DNA of 64,000 nt, from contig UQDC01000005.1 of NCBI GenBank assembly GCA_900539755.1, positions 62,001 through 126,000 on the forward strand. The letters run 5' to 3'. Positions 1 to 9,764 of the stretch are shown piece by piece. A program made the translations under genes and the position numbers. The stretch's first letter is position 1; every line of letters begins with the position of its first letter. Below the pieces are notes generated by a model. The model was given only the letters and a program-made list of their open reading frames with translations. It searched no databases and was not told the DNA's origin. Source of the stretch: an uncultured Alistipes sp. (GTDB lineage Bacteria; Bacteroidota; Bacteroidia; Bacteroidales; Rikenellaceae).

Positions 1-794
1 TCCGGGCTTATGCCGGTGTTGTTCCGCGCAGCCGTATGATTGGTGAGTATTCGGGAGCCTTCTTTAGCGACTCTGTCAAATATTACGACCCCAATCTGAC
101 CGGTCTGTTGTTGCAATATATGGGTGGTCGTGGATATGTTGAGTTCGGTTGCGATTGGAACAGCATGTTCTCGAAGACGACCCGTGAGAAATTTTTGCTC
201 TTTTCTGCTGGACGATTGGGATTAGGCGCTCGGCAGCTTTTCTATTTGGGATACAACTTGACCATGTACCATCATGCCGGTTGGGACAGCAGTGACGAAC
301 CCGATCCGACCGTTGGTGACGGTGTGGTGGATAATGTGTTGATCGAGCCTTTCGTAGGTGTAGATTTTACCCGTATTGCACCTACGATGCAGGAGTTGTC
401 ATTGCGTGTCGGCTGGATCAATGCTTTCCAGAATGACCGGGCTTATGTGGGAGATTATGTGACACCGGGTGGAGTTCAGATCGAGGCCCATGTCCAGAAA
501 TGGAATTTCGGCATTCACAACACCCTGTATGCGGGAGACAACCTGCAACCTTACTATGTAGCTCCGGCTCCGGGTTTGGATTATGGTCCGGGGTTATATT
601 GGGGTGAGCCGTTTTACCGTACCGACAACATTTATGACCGTTTGGAGATCTATTGGCAGCCGATCAATACCAATATGATGCATTTGCGTGTTTCTTCGGT
701 TCACCATTACGATGGCCACAAGTGGGGTTGGCAGCAGAAAATTTCGTTTACAGTCAATTTGGGCCAAAATCGAATCTTTAATAACAAGAAGTAA
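1..794 (+). CDS. Outer-membrane-type protein, 5' truncated by the window edge
   Basis: The reading frame is open from base 3 and ends at 794, so only the C-terminal 263 or so residues are present and the start lies outside the window. The sequence is rich in Tyr, Trp, Phe and Gly with alternating polar/hydrophobic stretches, and ends in a strand-like segment (KISFTVNLG) followed by a short basic tail. This pattern suits an outer-membrane beta-barrel. It resembles uncharacterised Bacteroidales proteins of this type, but I cannot name a function or ligand. A strong hairpin terminator lies 135 bases downstream, so it is probably the last gene of its transcript. Confidence 0.6.
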   Translation, partial: RAYAGVVPRSRMIGEYSGAFFSDSVKYYDPNLTGLLLQYMGGRGYVEFGCDWNSMFSKTTREKFLLFSAGRLGLGARQLFYLGYNLTMYHHAGWDSSDEPDPTVGDGVVDNVLIEPFVGVDFTRIAPTMQELSLRVGWINAFQNDRAYVGDYVTPGGVQIEAHVQKWNFGIHNTLYAGDNLQPYYVAPAPGLDYGPGLYWGEPFYRTDNIYDRLEIYWQPINTNMMHLRVSSVHHYDGHKWGWQQKISFTVNLGQNRIFNNKK

Positions 795-928
795 TGGAAG
801 ACGGGGGAAGCATTGCTACTGGTGGTGAAGCCCAGTTTTCTGTGTCCTCTTTCCGGAATTTTAAACACCTGTAATTGCCAATTTCACGCAATAAGATTTG
901 TGTTAAAATAGAATTAGGACGAATGTAT

Positions 929-971
929 AAACAACAAGCACCCGCACATACAGTGTGGGTGCTTGTTGTTT
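929..971. terminator. Hairpin terminator, probably bidirectional
   Basis: A 15-bp perfect stem (929-943 with 957-971) is extended by four more pairs, one of them G-U, around a five-base loop. The outer arms are A-rich and T-rich, so it can act on both strands. It lies between the plus-strand barrel gene and the minus-strand cca gene. I see nothing else in 795-1211. Confidence 0.75.
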
Positions 972-1211
972 AAATGGGCGGAGATCAGTGCTTAGAAGCA
1001 ACGATCGTCCTACAAATATTCCCTCTCTCTCTTGATTGAAGTCGTGAGAGTTTGTTAAACGGTTAATCAGAATTGTCGGGGTCGTTACTCCCTATTGCAA
1101 CGTTTTTCTGCTTGTACGCTCTTCGTTGTGTGGCACGTGTAACCAGCGGTTAATTGTGTATATTGAGCGGGTTCGCGAAAAGTAAAAGCGGTACCCCGAT
1201 ATGTGTGAATA

Positions 1212-2621
1212 CTAATTTTCGGTTACTTTAGTAAGACCGTGTTCGGCAGCCAGTTGCTCCATTAAAGCGTACGCCTGGTCGTAATCGTTGCCGATTTTGC
1301 CATCGAGAATTGCATCTTTAATTGCCTCTTTGATCAAACCGACCTCCCGACATGGTGCTAAACCATAAGTTTTCATGATCAGTTCTCCGTCGATAGGGGG
1401 TTGGAAATTGCGGATGCGGTCCTTCTCTTCGATTTCACGCAGCTTGCGTCGCACCAGTTCGAAATTGGCCAGGAAGCGTTTCACTTTGGCGTCGTTGGCT
1501 GAGGTGATGTCGGCTTCACAGAGGGTCATCAGATCGTCGATGTCATCCCCGGCCTCGAACAGCAGACGTCGTACGGCAGAATCGGTCACCTCCTCTTCGG
1601 AGAGGACAATTGGGCGCAGATGGAGAAATACTAACTTCTGCACATATTTCATGTGCTCGTTCAGTGGAAGCTTCAGTTTGCGGAAGAGAGGCTGAATCAT
1701 TTTGGATCCGACCACCTCGTGCCCGTGAAAACTCCATCCGGTACGAGGATCAAATGCTTTGGTGCGAGGCTTGCCGATGTCGTGTAGCAGGGCCGCCCAA
1801 CGCAGGTAGAGGTTGTCGCTTTTGAGAGCGACGTTATCCAACACTTTGAGCGTGTGCAGGAAATTGTCTTTGTGGGCTTTCCCGTTTCGGGTTTCGACGC
1901 CTTTGAGCGCACACAGTTCAGGGAAGATCAGCTCCAACAATCCACAGTTGTCGAAGAGTTGGAATCCGATCGATGGCACAGGGGAGAGCATGATTTTGTT
2001 CATCTCGGTGATGATACGCTCCTGGGAGATGATGTGGATTCGTTCCCGGTTGCGGCGAATGGCGGCAAAGGTCTCATCTTCGATATCGAAACCCAGCTGT
2101 GTGGCAAATCGGATTGCCCGAATCATGCGCAATGGATCGTCTGAGAAAGTGGTATCACTGTTACACGGGGTGCGGATAATGTAGTTCTCCAGATCGTGCA
2201 TGCCGTTAAAAGGATCGACCAGCTGGCCGAAGGTGTCGGCATTGAGTGAGAACGCCATGGCATTGATTGTGAAATCGCGCCGAAGTTGATCGTCTTCAAT
2301 GGTGCCGTTTTCGACGATCGGTTTGCGAGAGTCAGCCCGGTATGACTCTTTGCGGGCACCGACCAATTCCACCTCCCAACCATCGCAGTGCAGCATGGCC
2401 GTTCCGAAATTCTTGAATACGGAGACCTTGGTGTGCATCTCCCGGCCGATTGCTTCAGCGATTTCAATGCCGCTACCCACCACGACGATGTCGATATCGG
2501 TACATGGGCGGTGCAGGAAATAGTCACGCACGTAGCCTCCGATGACAAAGGCACGTACACCTTTTTCGTCGGCGATACGGCCGATTCGGCGGAATAGCGG
2601 GGCACTCAGAGCGTCGTTCAT
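1212..2621 (-). CDS. cca: CCA-adding enzyme / poly(A) polymerase family with HD domain
   Basis: Predicted tRNA nucleotidyltransferase that adds or repairs the 3' CCA end of tRNAs. The N-terminus carries the class II nucleotidyltransferase signature (GGYVRDYFL, then DIDIVV with the metal-binding aspartates), followed by the RRDFTINAM motif, the RNA- and SrmB-binding region, and a C-terminal HD domain (LLHDIGKP). The frame stays open for 88 codons upstream, but that stretch looks non-coding, so I start at the ATG at 2621 just before the conserved domain (469 residues). Poly(A) polymerases share this fold, so the exact activity is inferred from the HD-containing architecture. Confidence 0.88.
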   Translation of the reverse strand: MNDALSAPLFRRIGRIADEKGVRAFVIGGYVRDYFLHRPCTDIDIVVVGSGIEIAEAIGREMHTKVSVFKNFGTAMLHCDGWEVELVGARKESYRADSRKPIVENGTIEDDQLRRDFTINAMAFSLNADTFGQLVDPFNGMHDLENYIIRTPCNSDTTFSDDPLRMIRAIRFATQLGFDIEDETFAAIRRNRERIHIISQERIITEMNKIMLSPVPSIGFQLFDNCGLLELIFPELCALKGVETRNGKAHKDNFLHTLKVLDNVALKSDNLYLRWAALLHDIGKPRTKAFDPRTGWSFHGHEVVGSKMIQPLFRKLKLPLNEHMKYVQKLVFLHLRPIVLSEEEVTDSAVRRLLFEAGDDIDDLMTLCEADITSANDAKVKRFLANFELVRRKLREIEEKDRIRNFQPPIDGELIMKTYGLAPCREVGLIKEAIKDAILDGKIGNDYDQAYALMEQLAAEHGLTKVTEN

Positions 2622-2933
2622 GGTTGATGTTTTGGCAATGCTATTGCTGAATAAAGAGTCGGATGCGGGAATCACGGGTTTCAAAGAGAAAAAGCTGTTT
2701 CCACAAAAGATTAACAATCGCATAGTGGTAATCGGCCCGGAGTTTTTGAAATTTCTCTGTTCGTATGGGGAAACGTTCAACAAGTTTTCCGTGTCGGACA
2801 GAGAAATGTTGTCATGTTGTTTAGGCCTGTTTTGCTTAGACTCATTTGCAGAGGCTGGGGCGGAGGTAACTTTCCGGCAACCCACATGTACCTCTTTGTA
2901 AATATATGTCTGTTAATAACAGCGCTGGCTGAA

Positions 2934-3650
2934 CTATTTTTTCAGCTGACGCAGGTAGAGTTGAATAGTATTTTCGAGACCGAGATAGATTGCATCTGAA
3001 ATCAGAGCATGTCCGATCGAAACTTCGAGCAGATTGGGAATTGTCTCGGCGAAATAGTGCAGATTTTCGAGGCTGAGATCGTGCCCTCCATTGACTCCTA
3101 ACCCACAGCGTGCCGCCTCTTGGGCAGTTGCCAAAAATGGCGCTATGGCCTTTTCACGGCCGGCTGCATACGCAGAGGCATAGGATTCGGTGTAGAGCTC
3201 TACGCGGTCGGCTCCTGCTTCGGCAGCGTAAGGAATCATCTCCGGCTTGGGATCTACGAATATAGAGGTGCGAATACCTTTTGCTTTGAATGTGGCCACT
3301 ACCTCACGCAAGAAAGGCAGATTGTTTTTTGTGTCCCAACCTGCATTTGAGGTGATGGCGTCGTGCGCATCGGGCACCAACGTGACCTGGGTTGGTACCA
3401 CTTCGAGCACCAGGTCGATAAATTTATCGATCGGGTTGCCTTCGATGTTCAGTTCGGTGGTGATAACCTTTTTCAGATCGCGGACATCCTGATAACGGAT
3501 GTGACGCTGATCGGGGCGCGGATGCACGGTGATGCCCTGTGCACCGAACCGTTCCGCATTGAGCGCTGCCTCTACCACATTGGGAATATCTCCGCCGCGT
3601 GAATTGCGTAATGTGGCGATCTTGTTGATGTTGACACTCAGCTTTGTCAT
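2934..3650 (-). CDS. pdxJ: Pyridoxine 5'-phosphate synthase
   Basis: PdxJ condenses 1-deoxy-xylulose 5-phosphate with 3-amino-2-oxopropyl phosphate to make pyridoxine 5'-phosphate in the DXP-dependent vitamin B6 route. The N-terminus ([17 protein letters not shown]), the HPRPDQRHI motif and the late GHDLSLENL segment are characteristic. The start is placed at the ATG at 3650 (238 residues, usual length), not the upstream in-frame ATG, because the conserved domain begins right there. A box close to the Bacteroidales -7 element (TACCTTTA on the minus strand, 3673-3680) lies just upstream. It is divergent from nadK. Confidence 0.93.
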   Translation of the reverse strand: MTKLSVNINKIATLRNSRGGDIPNVVEAALNAERFGAQGITVHPRPDQRHIRYQDVRDLKKVITTELNIEGNPIDKFIDLVLEVVPTQVTLVPDAHDAITSNAGWDTKNNLPFLREVVATFKAKGIRTSIFVDPKPEMIPYAAEAGADRVELYTESYASAYAAGREKAIAPFLATAQEAARCGLGVNGGHDLSLENLHYFAETIPNLLEVSIGHALISDAIYLGLENTIQLYLRQLKK

Positions 3651-3719
3651 AATTTTCGTTAATTTTGCGCCATAAAGGTACACATTACGGACGAAAATCC
3701 CGAACCGAAGGTGGCTGAA

Positions 3720-3752
3720 TTTGCGGATTGTGCAATTCTTTGGCTATCTTCG
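3720..3752 (+). promoter_or_regulatory. Bacteroidales-type promoter of nadK
   Basis: TTTG at 3720-3723, a 21-base spacer and TATCTTCG at 3745-3752 match the TTTG/TAnnTTTG pattern with one mismatch in the second box. It ends 23 bases before the nadK start. Confidence 0.55.
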
Positions 3753-3775
3753 TTTGTTGTTAAATCCTTTCAGAG

Positions 3776-4696
3776 ATGAAAATAGCGCTTTACAGTCGAG
3801 CAGAGGCTTTGCACGGGGCTGACGAACTCGATCGTTTGTTCGAGGCATTGAGCCGCCACGCCTTCACTGTGCAGTTGAATGCCGGTTTTGCTGAACGTGT
3901 GCATCTGCTCACGGGGCGTACATTTTCTGAAGAACAGCTCTATCATGTTCCCGAAGAGGTGGCCGATGACGTGCGTATGTTGATCAGTTATGGAGGTGAC
4001 GGTACGTTTCTCGAGGCGGTCCGTTTACTGGATCTGCGTCCGATTCCGATTATCGGGATCAATTCTGGCAGGTTGGGATTTTTGGCCAATATTCCGTTAG
4101 ACGGTGTGGAAACGGCTCTTTCGGAGATCAGTCAAGGTAAATTTGAGGTTGAGGAGCGTACCATGTTGGCTGTCGAGGGAGATTTCATAGATTCTGACAG
4201 ATATCCCTATGCGTTCAATGAGGTGACGGTTCAGCGGCATAATACCAGTATGATTGCGGTTGAGGTCTTTGTCGATGACGAGATGATCGCTACCTGTCAT
4301 GGAGATGGTATGTTGATCTCCACCTCCTCCGGTTCGACAGCCTATTCGCTCAGTGTGGGTGGGCCTGTAGTAGCGCCGTCGTGCCGATGCTTTGTTATTT
4401 CTCCTATTGCTCCGCATAATTTGACCATGCGTCCGGTTATCATCCCAGAAACTTCGAAAATAATTTTCCGAGTACGTACACGAGGTGAAAAGTCCTTTGT
4501 ATCACTGGATAACCGCAATTATTTGGCCGATGATGGAGCTGAATTGCGAATTTGCAAGGCTAAAAAGTCGATTTTTTTGGCCCATCTTCAAAATATATCG
4601 TTCTACGAAACGTTAAGAAATAAAATGATGTGGGGAATCGACTCTCGTGATCGTCAAAAGAAATGTGGAAAGATGGTTGAGCAAGAGGCTGATTAA
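3776..4696 (+). CDS. nadK: NAD kinase
   Basis: Phosphorylates NAD to NADP using ATP or polyphosphate. The GGDGT motif (SYGGDGTFLEAVR), the NEVTVQR segment and the glycine-rich DGMLISTSSGSTAYSLSVGGPV block that binds NAD are all present and in order. At 306 residues it is slightly longer than usual because of a charged C-terminal tail (about the last 25 residues) not typical of the core fold. It is divergent from pdxJ and precedes uppS, which appears to have its own promoter overlapping the gap. Confidence 0.93.
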   Translation: MKIALYSRAEALHGADELDRLFEALSRHAFTVQLNAGFAERVHLLTGRTFSEEQLYHVPEEVADDVRMLISYGGDGTFLEAVRLLDLRPIPIIGINSGRLGFLANIPLDGVETALSEISQGKFEVEERTMLAVEGDFIDSDRYPYAFNEVTVQRHNTSMIAVEVFVDDEMIATCHGDGMLISTSSGSTAYSLSVGGPVVAPSCRCFVISPIAPHNLTMRPVIIPETSKIIFRVRTRGEKSFVSLDNRNYLADDGAELRICKAKKSIFLAHLQNISFYETLRNKMMWGIDSRDRQKKCGKMVEQEAD

Positions 4697-4708
4697 CGGC
4701 ATAAATGT

Positions 4709-4716
4709 TATATTTG
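4709..4716 (+). promoter_or_regulatory. -7 box of the uppS-bamA-skp promoter
   Basis: TATATTTG fits TAnnTTTG. No clear -33 TTTG is visible. The box overlaps the first possible uppS start (4705), which argues for a later start codon. Confidence 0.45.
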
Positions 4717-4746
4717 CATTTTAATCCCAAGCGAAGTAGTAAATCA

Positions 4747-5466
4747 ATGCGTATGGATCAGAAGCGGATTCCCCGACACATCGCTATCATCATGGATGGT
4801 AACGGTAGATGGGCCAAGGAGCGCGGCCTCGAACGAGTACAGGGACACATTCAAGGTGTTGAGAGTGTCCGCAAGGTGGTGCGTGCTGCGGCAAGTTATG
4901 GAGTTGAATATCTGACCATATATGCGTTTTCGACTGAAAATTGGGGGCGTCCCTCACGAGAGGTCGAAGCGTTGATGAAATTGTTGTGCGAATGCACCCT
5001 TGATGAGACTCCGACGCTATTGGCGGAAGGAGTACGGATGCGTTTTTTGGGAGATATTGATGCCTTATCTGTCGAAGTGAGGCAGGCAATTCGTGAAAGC
5101 GAACAAGCAACAGCAGACAATAAAGGATTAACGTTGCAGATTGCAGTCAATTACAGCTCTCGCTGGGAATTGACCCGTATGGCACGTTTGGTGGCATCGG
5201 AAGTGGCAGCAGGACAGCTATTGGTCGAAGAGATTACACCCGAGGTGGTTTCCGACCATCTGGTAACTGCCGGTGTTCCGGATCCTGATTTGCTGATTCG
5301 TACCAGTGGAGAGTTGCGTTTGAGCAATTTTTTGCTGTGGCAGCTTTCATACAGTGAGCTCTATTTTACGGATATTTATTGGCCTGATTTCGACGAGAAA
5401 CAGTTTGCTTTGGCGATTGAGGATTATCAGCGCCGCCAACGTAGATATGGACTACTAACGGAATAG
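4747..5466 (+). CDS. uppS: Undecaprenyl diphosphate synthase (isoprenyl transferase)
   Basis: Cis-prenyltransferase making the C55 lipid carrier used for peptidoglycan and O-antigen. The N-terminal HIAIIMDGNGRWAKERG block holds the catalytic Asp of the IMDGN motif; the C-terminal RTSGELRLSNFLLWQLSYSE block is the second substrate region. An in-frame ATG at 4705 precedes the -7 box at 4709-4716, so I place the start at 4747 (MRMDQKR, 239 residues); 4753 is also possible. It is followed 23 bases later by bamA and the skp genes, a conserved envelope cluster. Confidence 0.92.
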   Translation: MRMDQKRIPRHIAIIMDGNGRWAKERGLERVQGHIQGVESVRKVVRAAASYGVEYLTIYAFSTENWGRPSREVEALMKLLCECTLDETPTLLAEGVRMRFLGDIDALSVEVRQAIRESEQATADNKGLTLQIAVNYSSRWELTRMARLVASEVAAGQLLVEEITPEVVSDHLVTAGVPDPDLLIRTSGELRLSNFLLWQLSYSELYFTDIYWPDFDEKQFALAIEDYQRRQRRYGLLTE

Positions 5467-5489
5467 ATTTGAAGTTTGCCGCTATTCAT

Positions 5490-8027
5490 ATGAAAAAAGG
5501 ATTGAGAGCCCTCGTGTTTTTGTTTGGAATGGGCTCTGGAACGGTTGCCGTGGCGCAAGCTCCGGCTGTCGCCGATACGACGAAAGAGACGATTGCACCT
5601 GAAGCGCCGCTAGTTGATTACAGTACTCCGAAGCGCTATATAGTAAATAAAGTTACTGTGACGGGTGTTAAATTTCTGGATCCAGAAGTTATTGCCCGTT
5701 CGTCAGGTATTGTTAAAGGAGATACGATCATGTTGCCGGGTGATTATGTGTCATCGGCTATGCGTCGTATGTGGGAGTATCATTATTTTTCAGATGTGCG
5801 CATTTTAGCGGATCCGGTGGGTGATAGTGTGAATTTTGAGATTTACTTGCAGGAGCGTCCTCGTGTGTACAAATGGAAGATTGAAGGAGCTACCAAAAGT
5901 GAAACTTCAGAATTGATGAAGGATAAATTAAAACTCAAACGAGGTAGCGAATTGTCGGAGTATATTCTCAATACGAGTATAGATGTTATCAAAAAATACT
6001 ATGATGAGAAAGGATTCCAAAATGCTGTAATTACTTATCGACAAGAGAACGATACGACGATCCGCAATGCGGTCAATCTTACTTTTGTTGTCAATAGGAA
6101 GAAAAAGGTGAAGATTGGCGAGATTACTTTTGAAGGTAATCAAGTGTTTTCAGATCGCAAGTTGCGTAAAACATTCAAGAAGACTCATCAAAAGAGTATA
6201 AACATTTTCCGTTCATCGAAGTTTAAACGGAAAGAGTATGCAGAGGATAAGGAAAATTTGCTTGATTTCTATAATTCTCGCGGTTATCGTAATGCTGTTA
6301 TCCTTTCCGATTCGATCTATCCTATTAATGCAGAACGCCTTGGTATTGTGATCAAGGTGGACGAAGGGAAAAAATTTTATTACCGCAATGTCACTTGGTT
6401 AGGTAACAGTGTTTATCCGACTAAGCAGTTGGATGGAATGGTGGGCATCGTAAAGGGTGCCACTTATGATAAGAAGTCATTGTACAAACAATTGGGTATT
6501 GGTAAGGAGACCAATCCTGATGAGATGTCGGTGTCTACTTTGTATCAGAACTCCGGATACCTGTTCTCTCAGATTGAACCACAAGAGATTGTCGTCAATG
6601 AGGATTCGGTAGATTTGGTAATTAAAATTTTCGAGGGAGATCAAGCTCGTATTAACGATGTTACATTTACAGGAAACTTCCGAGTTGATGATAAGGTTAT
6701 TCGTCGAGAGTTGTATGTTCGTCCGGGTGAGCTGTACGACCGTTCGATGTTGATGGCGACTTTACGTCAATTGGGTCAGATGCAACACTTTGATCCCGAG
6801 AAACTCCAGCCAAATATTATGCCGGTATCGAATGAGTTGGTCAATATTGCGTTCCCGTTGGAGGAGAAAGCCAGTGATAAATTCGAGATTTCCGGAGGTT
6901 GGGGTGAAGGCATGTTCGTCGGATCTGTCGGTGTTCAGTTGAATAACTTTTCGATTCGCAATCTGTTTAAGAAAGGAGAGTGGCGGCCTTATCCATCCGG
7001 ACAGAACCAGCAATTGGCGATTAAAGGTCAAACCAACGGTACATATTACAAGGCCTTGCAGCTGAGTTTTACAGAACCATGGTTAGGCGGACGTAAGCCC
7101 AATTCATTGACCGTAGGTCTCTACTATTCCGATCAATCTAATGCTTATTATTTTACGCAAAAGGCAACAAAGCACTTCCGTACTTTAGGAGCTTCAGTGG
7201 GTATTGGACGTCGTTTGTCATGGCCAGACCGTTATTTTACTTTGTATAATGAAATTGCTTATCAAGCATATAACCTGAAAGATTGGGATAGTTTCATCGT
7301 GACCAATGGTACGTCAAACATTATTCAGTTCAAGACAATGTTTGGTCGTAGTTCAGTTGATCAGCCCATCTATCCTCGTCAGGGATCAGATTTCTCAATT
7401 ACACTGTCTTTGACCCCACCATATTCTCTGTTTGACGGGAAAGATTATTCAGATCCCAATATGTCAAGTAACGATCGTTACCGTTGGATCGAATTTCACA
7501 AATGGTTATTCAAAGGTAGATGGTATTTCCCCTTGTCGTCTAACCACAAGTTGGTGTTGATGGCGGGAGCAGAGTTCGGTTACTTGGGGTCATACAACAA
7601 GAATAAACCGTCACCATTCGAAGGCTTCGATGTCGGAGGTGACGGTATGACCGGATATAGCGTGTATGGTGTCGATATTATCAAGTTGCGTGGTTATGAA
7701 AACGGAGGATTGACCCCATATGCGGTTGCTGGTAACTCCTATGCTCGGGCCTATAATAAATATACCGTTGAGTTGCGCTATCCGATATTGATGCAGAGTG
7801 GATCGACAATTTACGCATTAGCGTTTGCTGAAGGTGGTAATGGTTTTGCGTCATGGCAAGATTTTAACCCCTTCTCGATTAAACGTTCAGTGGGTGTCGG
7901 TATTCGGCTCTATCTGCCGGTTGTTGGTTTGATCGGATTCGATTGGGGTTATGGTTTCGATCCTCAGGTCGGCGAAGACAAGGCTCACGGAGGCGAGTTG
8001 CACTTTATGATGGGACAAGAGTTCTAA
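5490..8027 (+). CDS. bamA: Outer membrane protein assembly factor BamA
   Basis: Central subunit of the BAM machine that folds beta-barrels into the outer membrane. It starts with a signal peptide (MKKGLRALVFLFGMGSGTVAVAQA). The periplasmic half consists of POTRA repeats, seen as recurring GN.V/GNF strands (for example ITFEGNQVFSDRKL and VTFTGNFRVDDKVI). The C-terminal half is an Omp85 barrel with the LRGYENGG segment corresponding to the conserved VRGY/F loop motif, and it ends in Phe (MMGQEF), a typical outer-membrane insertion signal. The ATG at 5490 is preferred to the upstream TTG because it begins the signal peptide. Length 845. Confidence 0.95.
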   Translation: MKKGLRALVFLFGMGSGTVAVAQAPAVADTTKETIAPEAPLVDYSTPKRYIVNKVTVTGVKFLDPEVIARSSGIVKGDTIMLPGDYVSSAMRRMWEYHYFSDVRILADPVGDSVNFEIYLQERPRVYKWKIEGATKSETSELMKDKLKLKRGSELSEYILNTSIDVIKKYYDEKGFQNAVITYRQENDTTIRNAVNLTFVVNRKKKVKIGEITFEGNQVFSDRKLRKTFKKTHQKSINIFRSSKFKRKEYAEDKENLLDFYNSRGYRNAVILSDSIYPINAERLGIVIKVDEGKKFYYRNVTWLGNSVYPTKQLDGMVGIVKGATYDKKSLYKQLGIGKETNPDEMSVSTLYQNSGYLFSQIEPQEIVVNEDSVDLVIKIFEGDQARINDVTFTGNFRVDDKVIRRELYVRPGELYDRSMLMATLRQLGQMQHFDPEKLQPNIMPVSNELVNIAFPLEEKASDKFEISGGWGEGMFVGSVGVQLNNFSIRNLFKKGEWRPYPSGQNQQLAIKGQTNGTYYKALQLSFTEPWLGGRKPNSLTVGLYYSDQSNAYYFTQKATKHFRTLGASVGIGRRLSWPDRYFTLYNEIAYQAYNLKDWDSFIVTNGTSNIIQFKTMFGRSSVDQPIYPRQGSDFSITLSLTPPYSLFDGKDYSDPNMSSNDRYRWIEFHKWLFKGRWYFPLSSNHKLVLMAGAEFGYLGSYNKNKPSPFEGFDVGGDGMTGYSVYGVDIIKLRGYENGGLTPYAVAGNSYARAYNKYTVELRYPILMQSGSTIYALAFAEGGNGFASWQDFNPFSIKRSVGVGIRLYLPVVGLIGFDWGYGFDPQVGEDKAHGGELHFMMGQEF

Positions 8028-8049
8028 ACCTATAACACGACTATTATCT

Positions 8050-8559
8050 ATGAAAAAGTTTTTATTGGTTTGCGTGATTTTACTCTTTGCGGGAGGCGGA
8101 GTTTACGCACAAAATTATATCTTTGTAAATTCAGAAAAGGTATTTAAATCACAGGCTGATTATAATGCGGCTATTGCGCAGTTGGACACATTGGCCAAGC
8201 AGTACCAAAAGAACGTAGAGGATGCCTATAAGATGTTGGAAGAGGCCTACGGTAATTATCAGGTGCAGCGCAATTACCTGTCGGAGACCAAACGAGCAAC
8301 GAAGGAAAAGGAGTTGGCCGATTTGGAGAAAGAGGTGCAGCAATATCAGCAGGATGTGTTAGGTCCCAAGGGTGATTTGATGAAAAAACGTACGGAATTG
8401 ATAAAGCCCATTCAGGAGCGTGTATTTGCGGCGATCAACAGTTATGCAGAGTCGCATCAGTACACAATGGTTTTGGATGTAGTGAACAATCAGACTCTGC
8501 TTTATTATTCTCCGTCGTTGGATAAAACGCAAGATGTAATTAATCTTCTAAATAAGTAA
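8050..8559 (+). CDS. Periplasmic chaperone Skp/OmpH family, copy 1
   Basis: A secreted protein with a clear signal peptide (MKKFLLVCVILLFAGGGVYAQ), a short strand region (YIFVNSEKVFK) and a long charged coiled-coil between about residues 40 and 125, the jellyfish-tentacle shape of Skp. Skp holds unfolded outer-membrane proteins in the periplasm for BamA. It lies 22 bases after bamA and 28 before a second family member, so the three are probably co-transcribed. The two copies are diverged, not recent duplicates. Confidence 0.9.
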   Translation: MKKFLLVCVILLFAGGGVYAQNYIFVNSEKVFKSQADYNAAIAQLDTLAKQYQKNVEDAYKMLEEAYGNYQVQRNYLSETKRATKEKELADLEKEVQQYQQDVLGPKGDLMKKRTELIKPIQERVFAAINSYAESHQYTMVLDVVNNQTLLYYSPSLDKTQDVINLLNK

Positions 8560-8587
8560 CAAATAAACAGCTTTAAGTATTACTGTT

Positions 8588-9118
8588 ATGAGAAACCTTT
8601 TGAAACTGACTTTACTTGCCGGACTGCTCATTTGCGGTACGACTACTTATGCCCAGAAATTTGGTTATATCAATTCACAAGAGTTGATTTCGTCCATGCC
8701 AGAGCGTGATTCTGCTTTGACCAAATTCCAAAAATTCGCTGAAGAGCAAAATAGCCAGCTTGAGACCATTCAGGTTGAGTTCAATAATAAATACATGGAT
8801 TATCAGAAGAATGCTGAGACCATGAGTGAATCAACTCGTCAGCTGAAAGAGCGTGAGTTGCAGGATTTGCAAAAACGTTATGAGGATTTCCGTCAGGCAG
8901 CAGAGCAGGATGCTCAGAAGATGCAGCAGCAGTTGATGGGTCCAGTTGTTGAGAAAGCACAACAGGCTATTGAGAAGGTCGCTCAAGCTAATGGATTTAC
9001 GATTGTTTTTGATGAAGCAGCAGGAGCGATGGCTTATTTCAATAAATCGACTGTTACCGATATTTTGCCTTTGGTGAAAAAGGAGTTAGGTATTGTTGAT
9101 AAGCCAGCTGCAAACTAG
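8588..9118 (+). CDS. Periplasmic chaperone Skp/OmpH family, copy 2
   Basis: Second Skp-like protein in tandem: signal peptide (ending TTYAQ), then FGYINSQELISSMPERD, the characteristic first strand and helix of OmpH proteins, a glutamine-rich coiled coil (about residues 50-130), and a C-terminal strand (GFTIVFDEAAGAMAYF). At 176 residues it is the usual family length. It closes the envelope cluster and is followed 23 bases later by a perfect hairpin terminator. Confidence 0.92.
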   Translation: MRNLLKLTLLAGLLICGTTTYAQKFGYINSQELISSMPERDSALTKFQKFAEEQNSQLETIQVEFNNKYMDYQKNAETMSESTRQLKERELQDLQKRYEDFRQAAEQDAQKMQQQLMGPVVEKAQQAIEKVAQANGFTIVFDEAAGAMAYFNKSTVTDILPLVKKELGIVDKPAAN

Positions 9119-9141
9119 TAGTCCTCGATAGTTGGTATAAT

Positions 9142-9175
9142 AAATGGGATGGCAATTGCCATCCCATTTGTTTTT
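9142..9175 (+). terminator. Terminator of the bamA-skp cluster
   Basis: A perfect 28-base palindrome centred on GGCAATTGCC (9142-9169), followed by a T-rich run on the plus strand. Confidence 0.8.
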
Positions 9176-9716
9176 CTATGTGATCGTGAGAGTGTTTTAT
9201 ACACTCAAGATCAGAAGTAATCTCCGGAGGTAGATGGGTGTATGCGGTAACATAACTGCCTTGAAGATTGAATTCATCTCCGGTGTGCCAATTGCCGATT
9301 TTGTCTTCGATGTGATAGGGGTTTGATCACTAAATCTCCGAGTGTTTGTCGCCGTTGCTTGTGGTTTATATGGATTGGTGAGAGCTGTTATCTCTTTTGT
9401 TGCTGGTGCTGCAAACCACCTCACCTCACCTCAACTCAACTCAACCTTCCAACCTTAAATCGGTTGTTTGAATTTTATAAGATATAAAATGCTCTACGTA
9501 GATAGCAGAAAGCGATCATGTATTGCATGGGTTTAGTTGTGCCACATTTTGAATAAATAGGGGCTGTCACATGCCATAGAATGATCATTGGCAGGTGTTG
9601 TTGTTTTTGTGTGATCATGAGATAAAACAAGCTCAATTGTGGCCTTGTCAATTCGAAAGAATGATAGTGTGTATGACGAGGTGTCCGATGGGTGGTATTT
9701 GAATAGATATGCAAAT
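9176..9716. other. Non-coding gap between convergent transcripts
   Basis: About 540 bases holding the pentamer repeat and a weak hairpin near 9181-9213. Short open frames here have no recognisable domain or credible start context. Confidence 0.5.
9419..9443. repeat. Five tandem 5-base units (C/A)CTCA
   Basis: Three CCTCA units followed by two ACTCA units in perfect phase. Non-coding, no known role. Confidence 0.7.
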
Positions 9717-9746
9717 AAAAAAGGCAGCTTTTTAAGCTGCCTTTTT
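9717..9746 (-). terminator. Terminator of rpsF-rpsR-rplI
   Basis: GGCAGCTT at 9723-9730 pairs with AAGCTGCC at 9734-9741; A- and T-runs flank it, giving a U-tract on the minus strand 19 bases beyond the rplI stop. Confidence 0.8.
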
Positions 9747-9764
9747 ATGAGTTATTGCAAGGTG

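Noticed and set aside
2622..2885. N-terminal extension of the cca frame (88 codons)
   Set aside because: No similarity to the family; the conserved domain begins right after the ATG at 2621.
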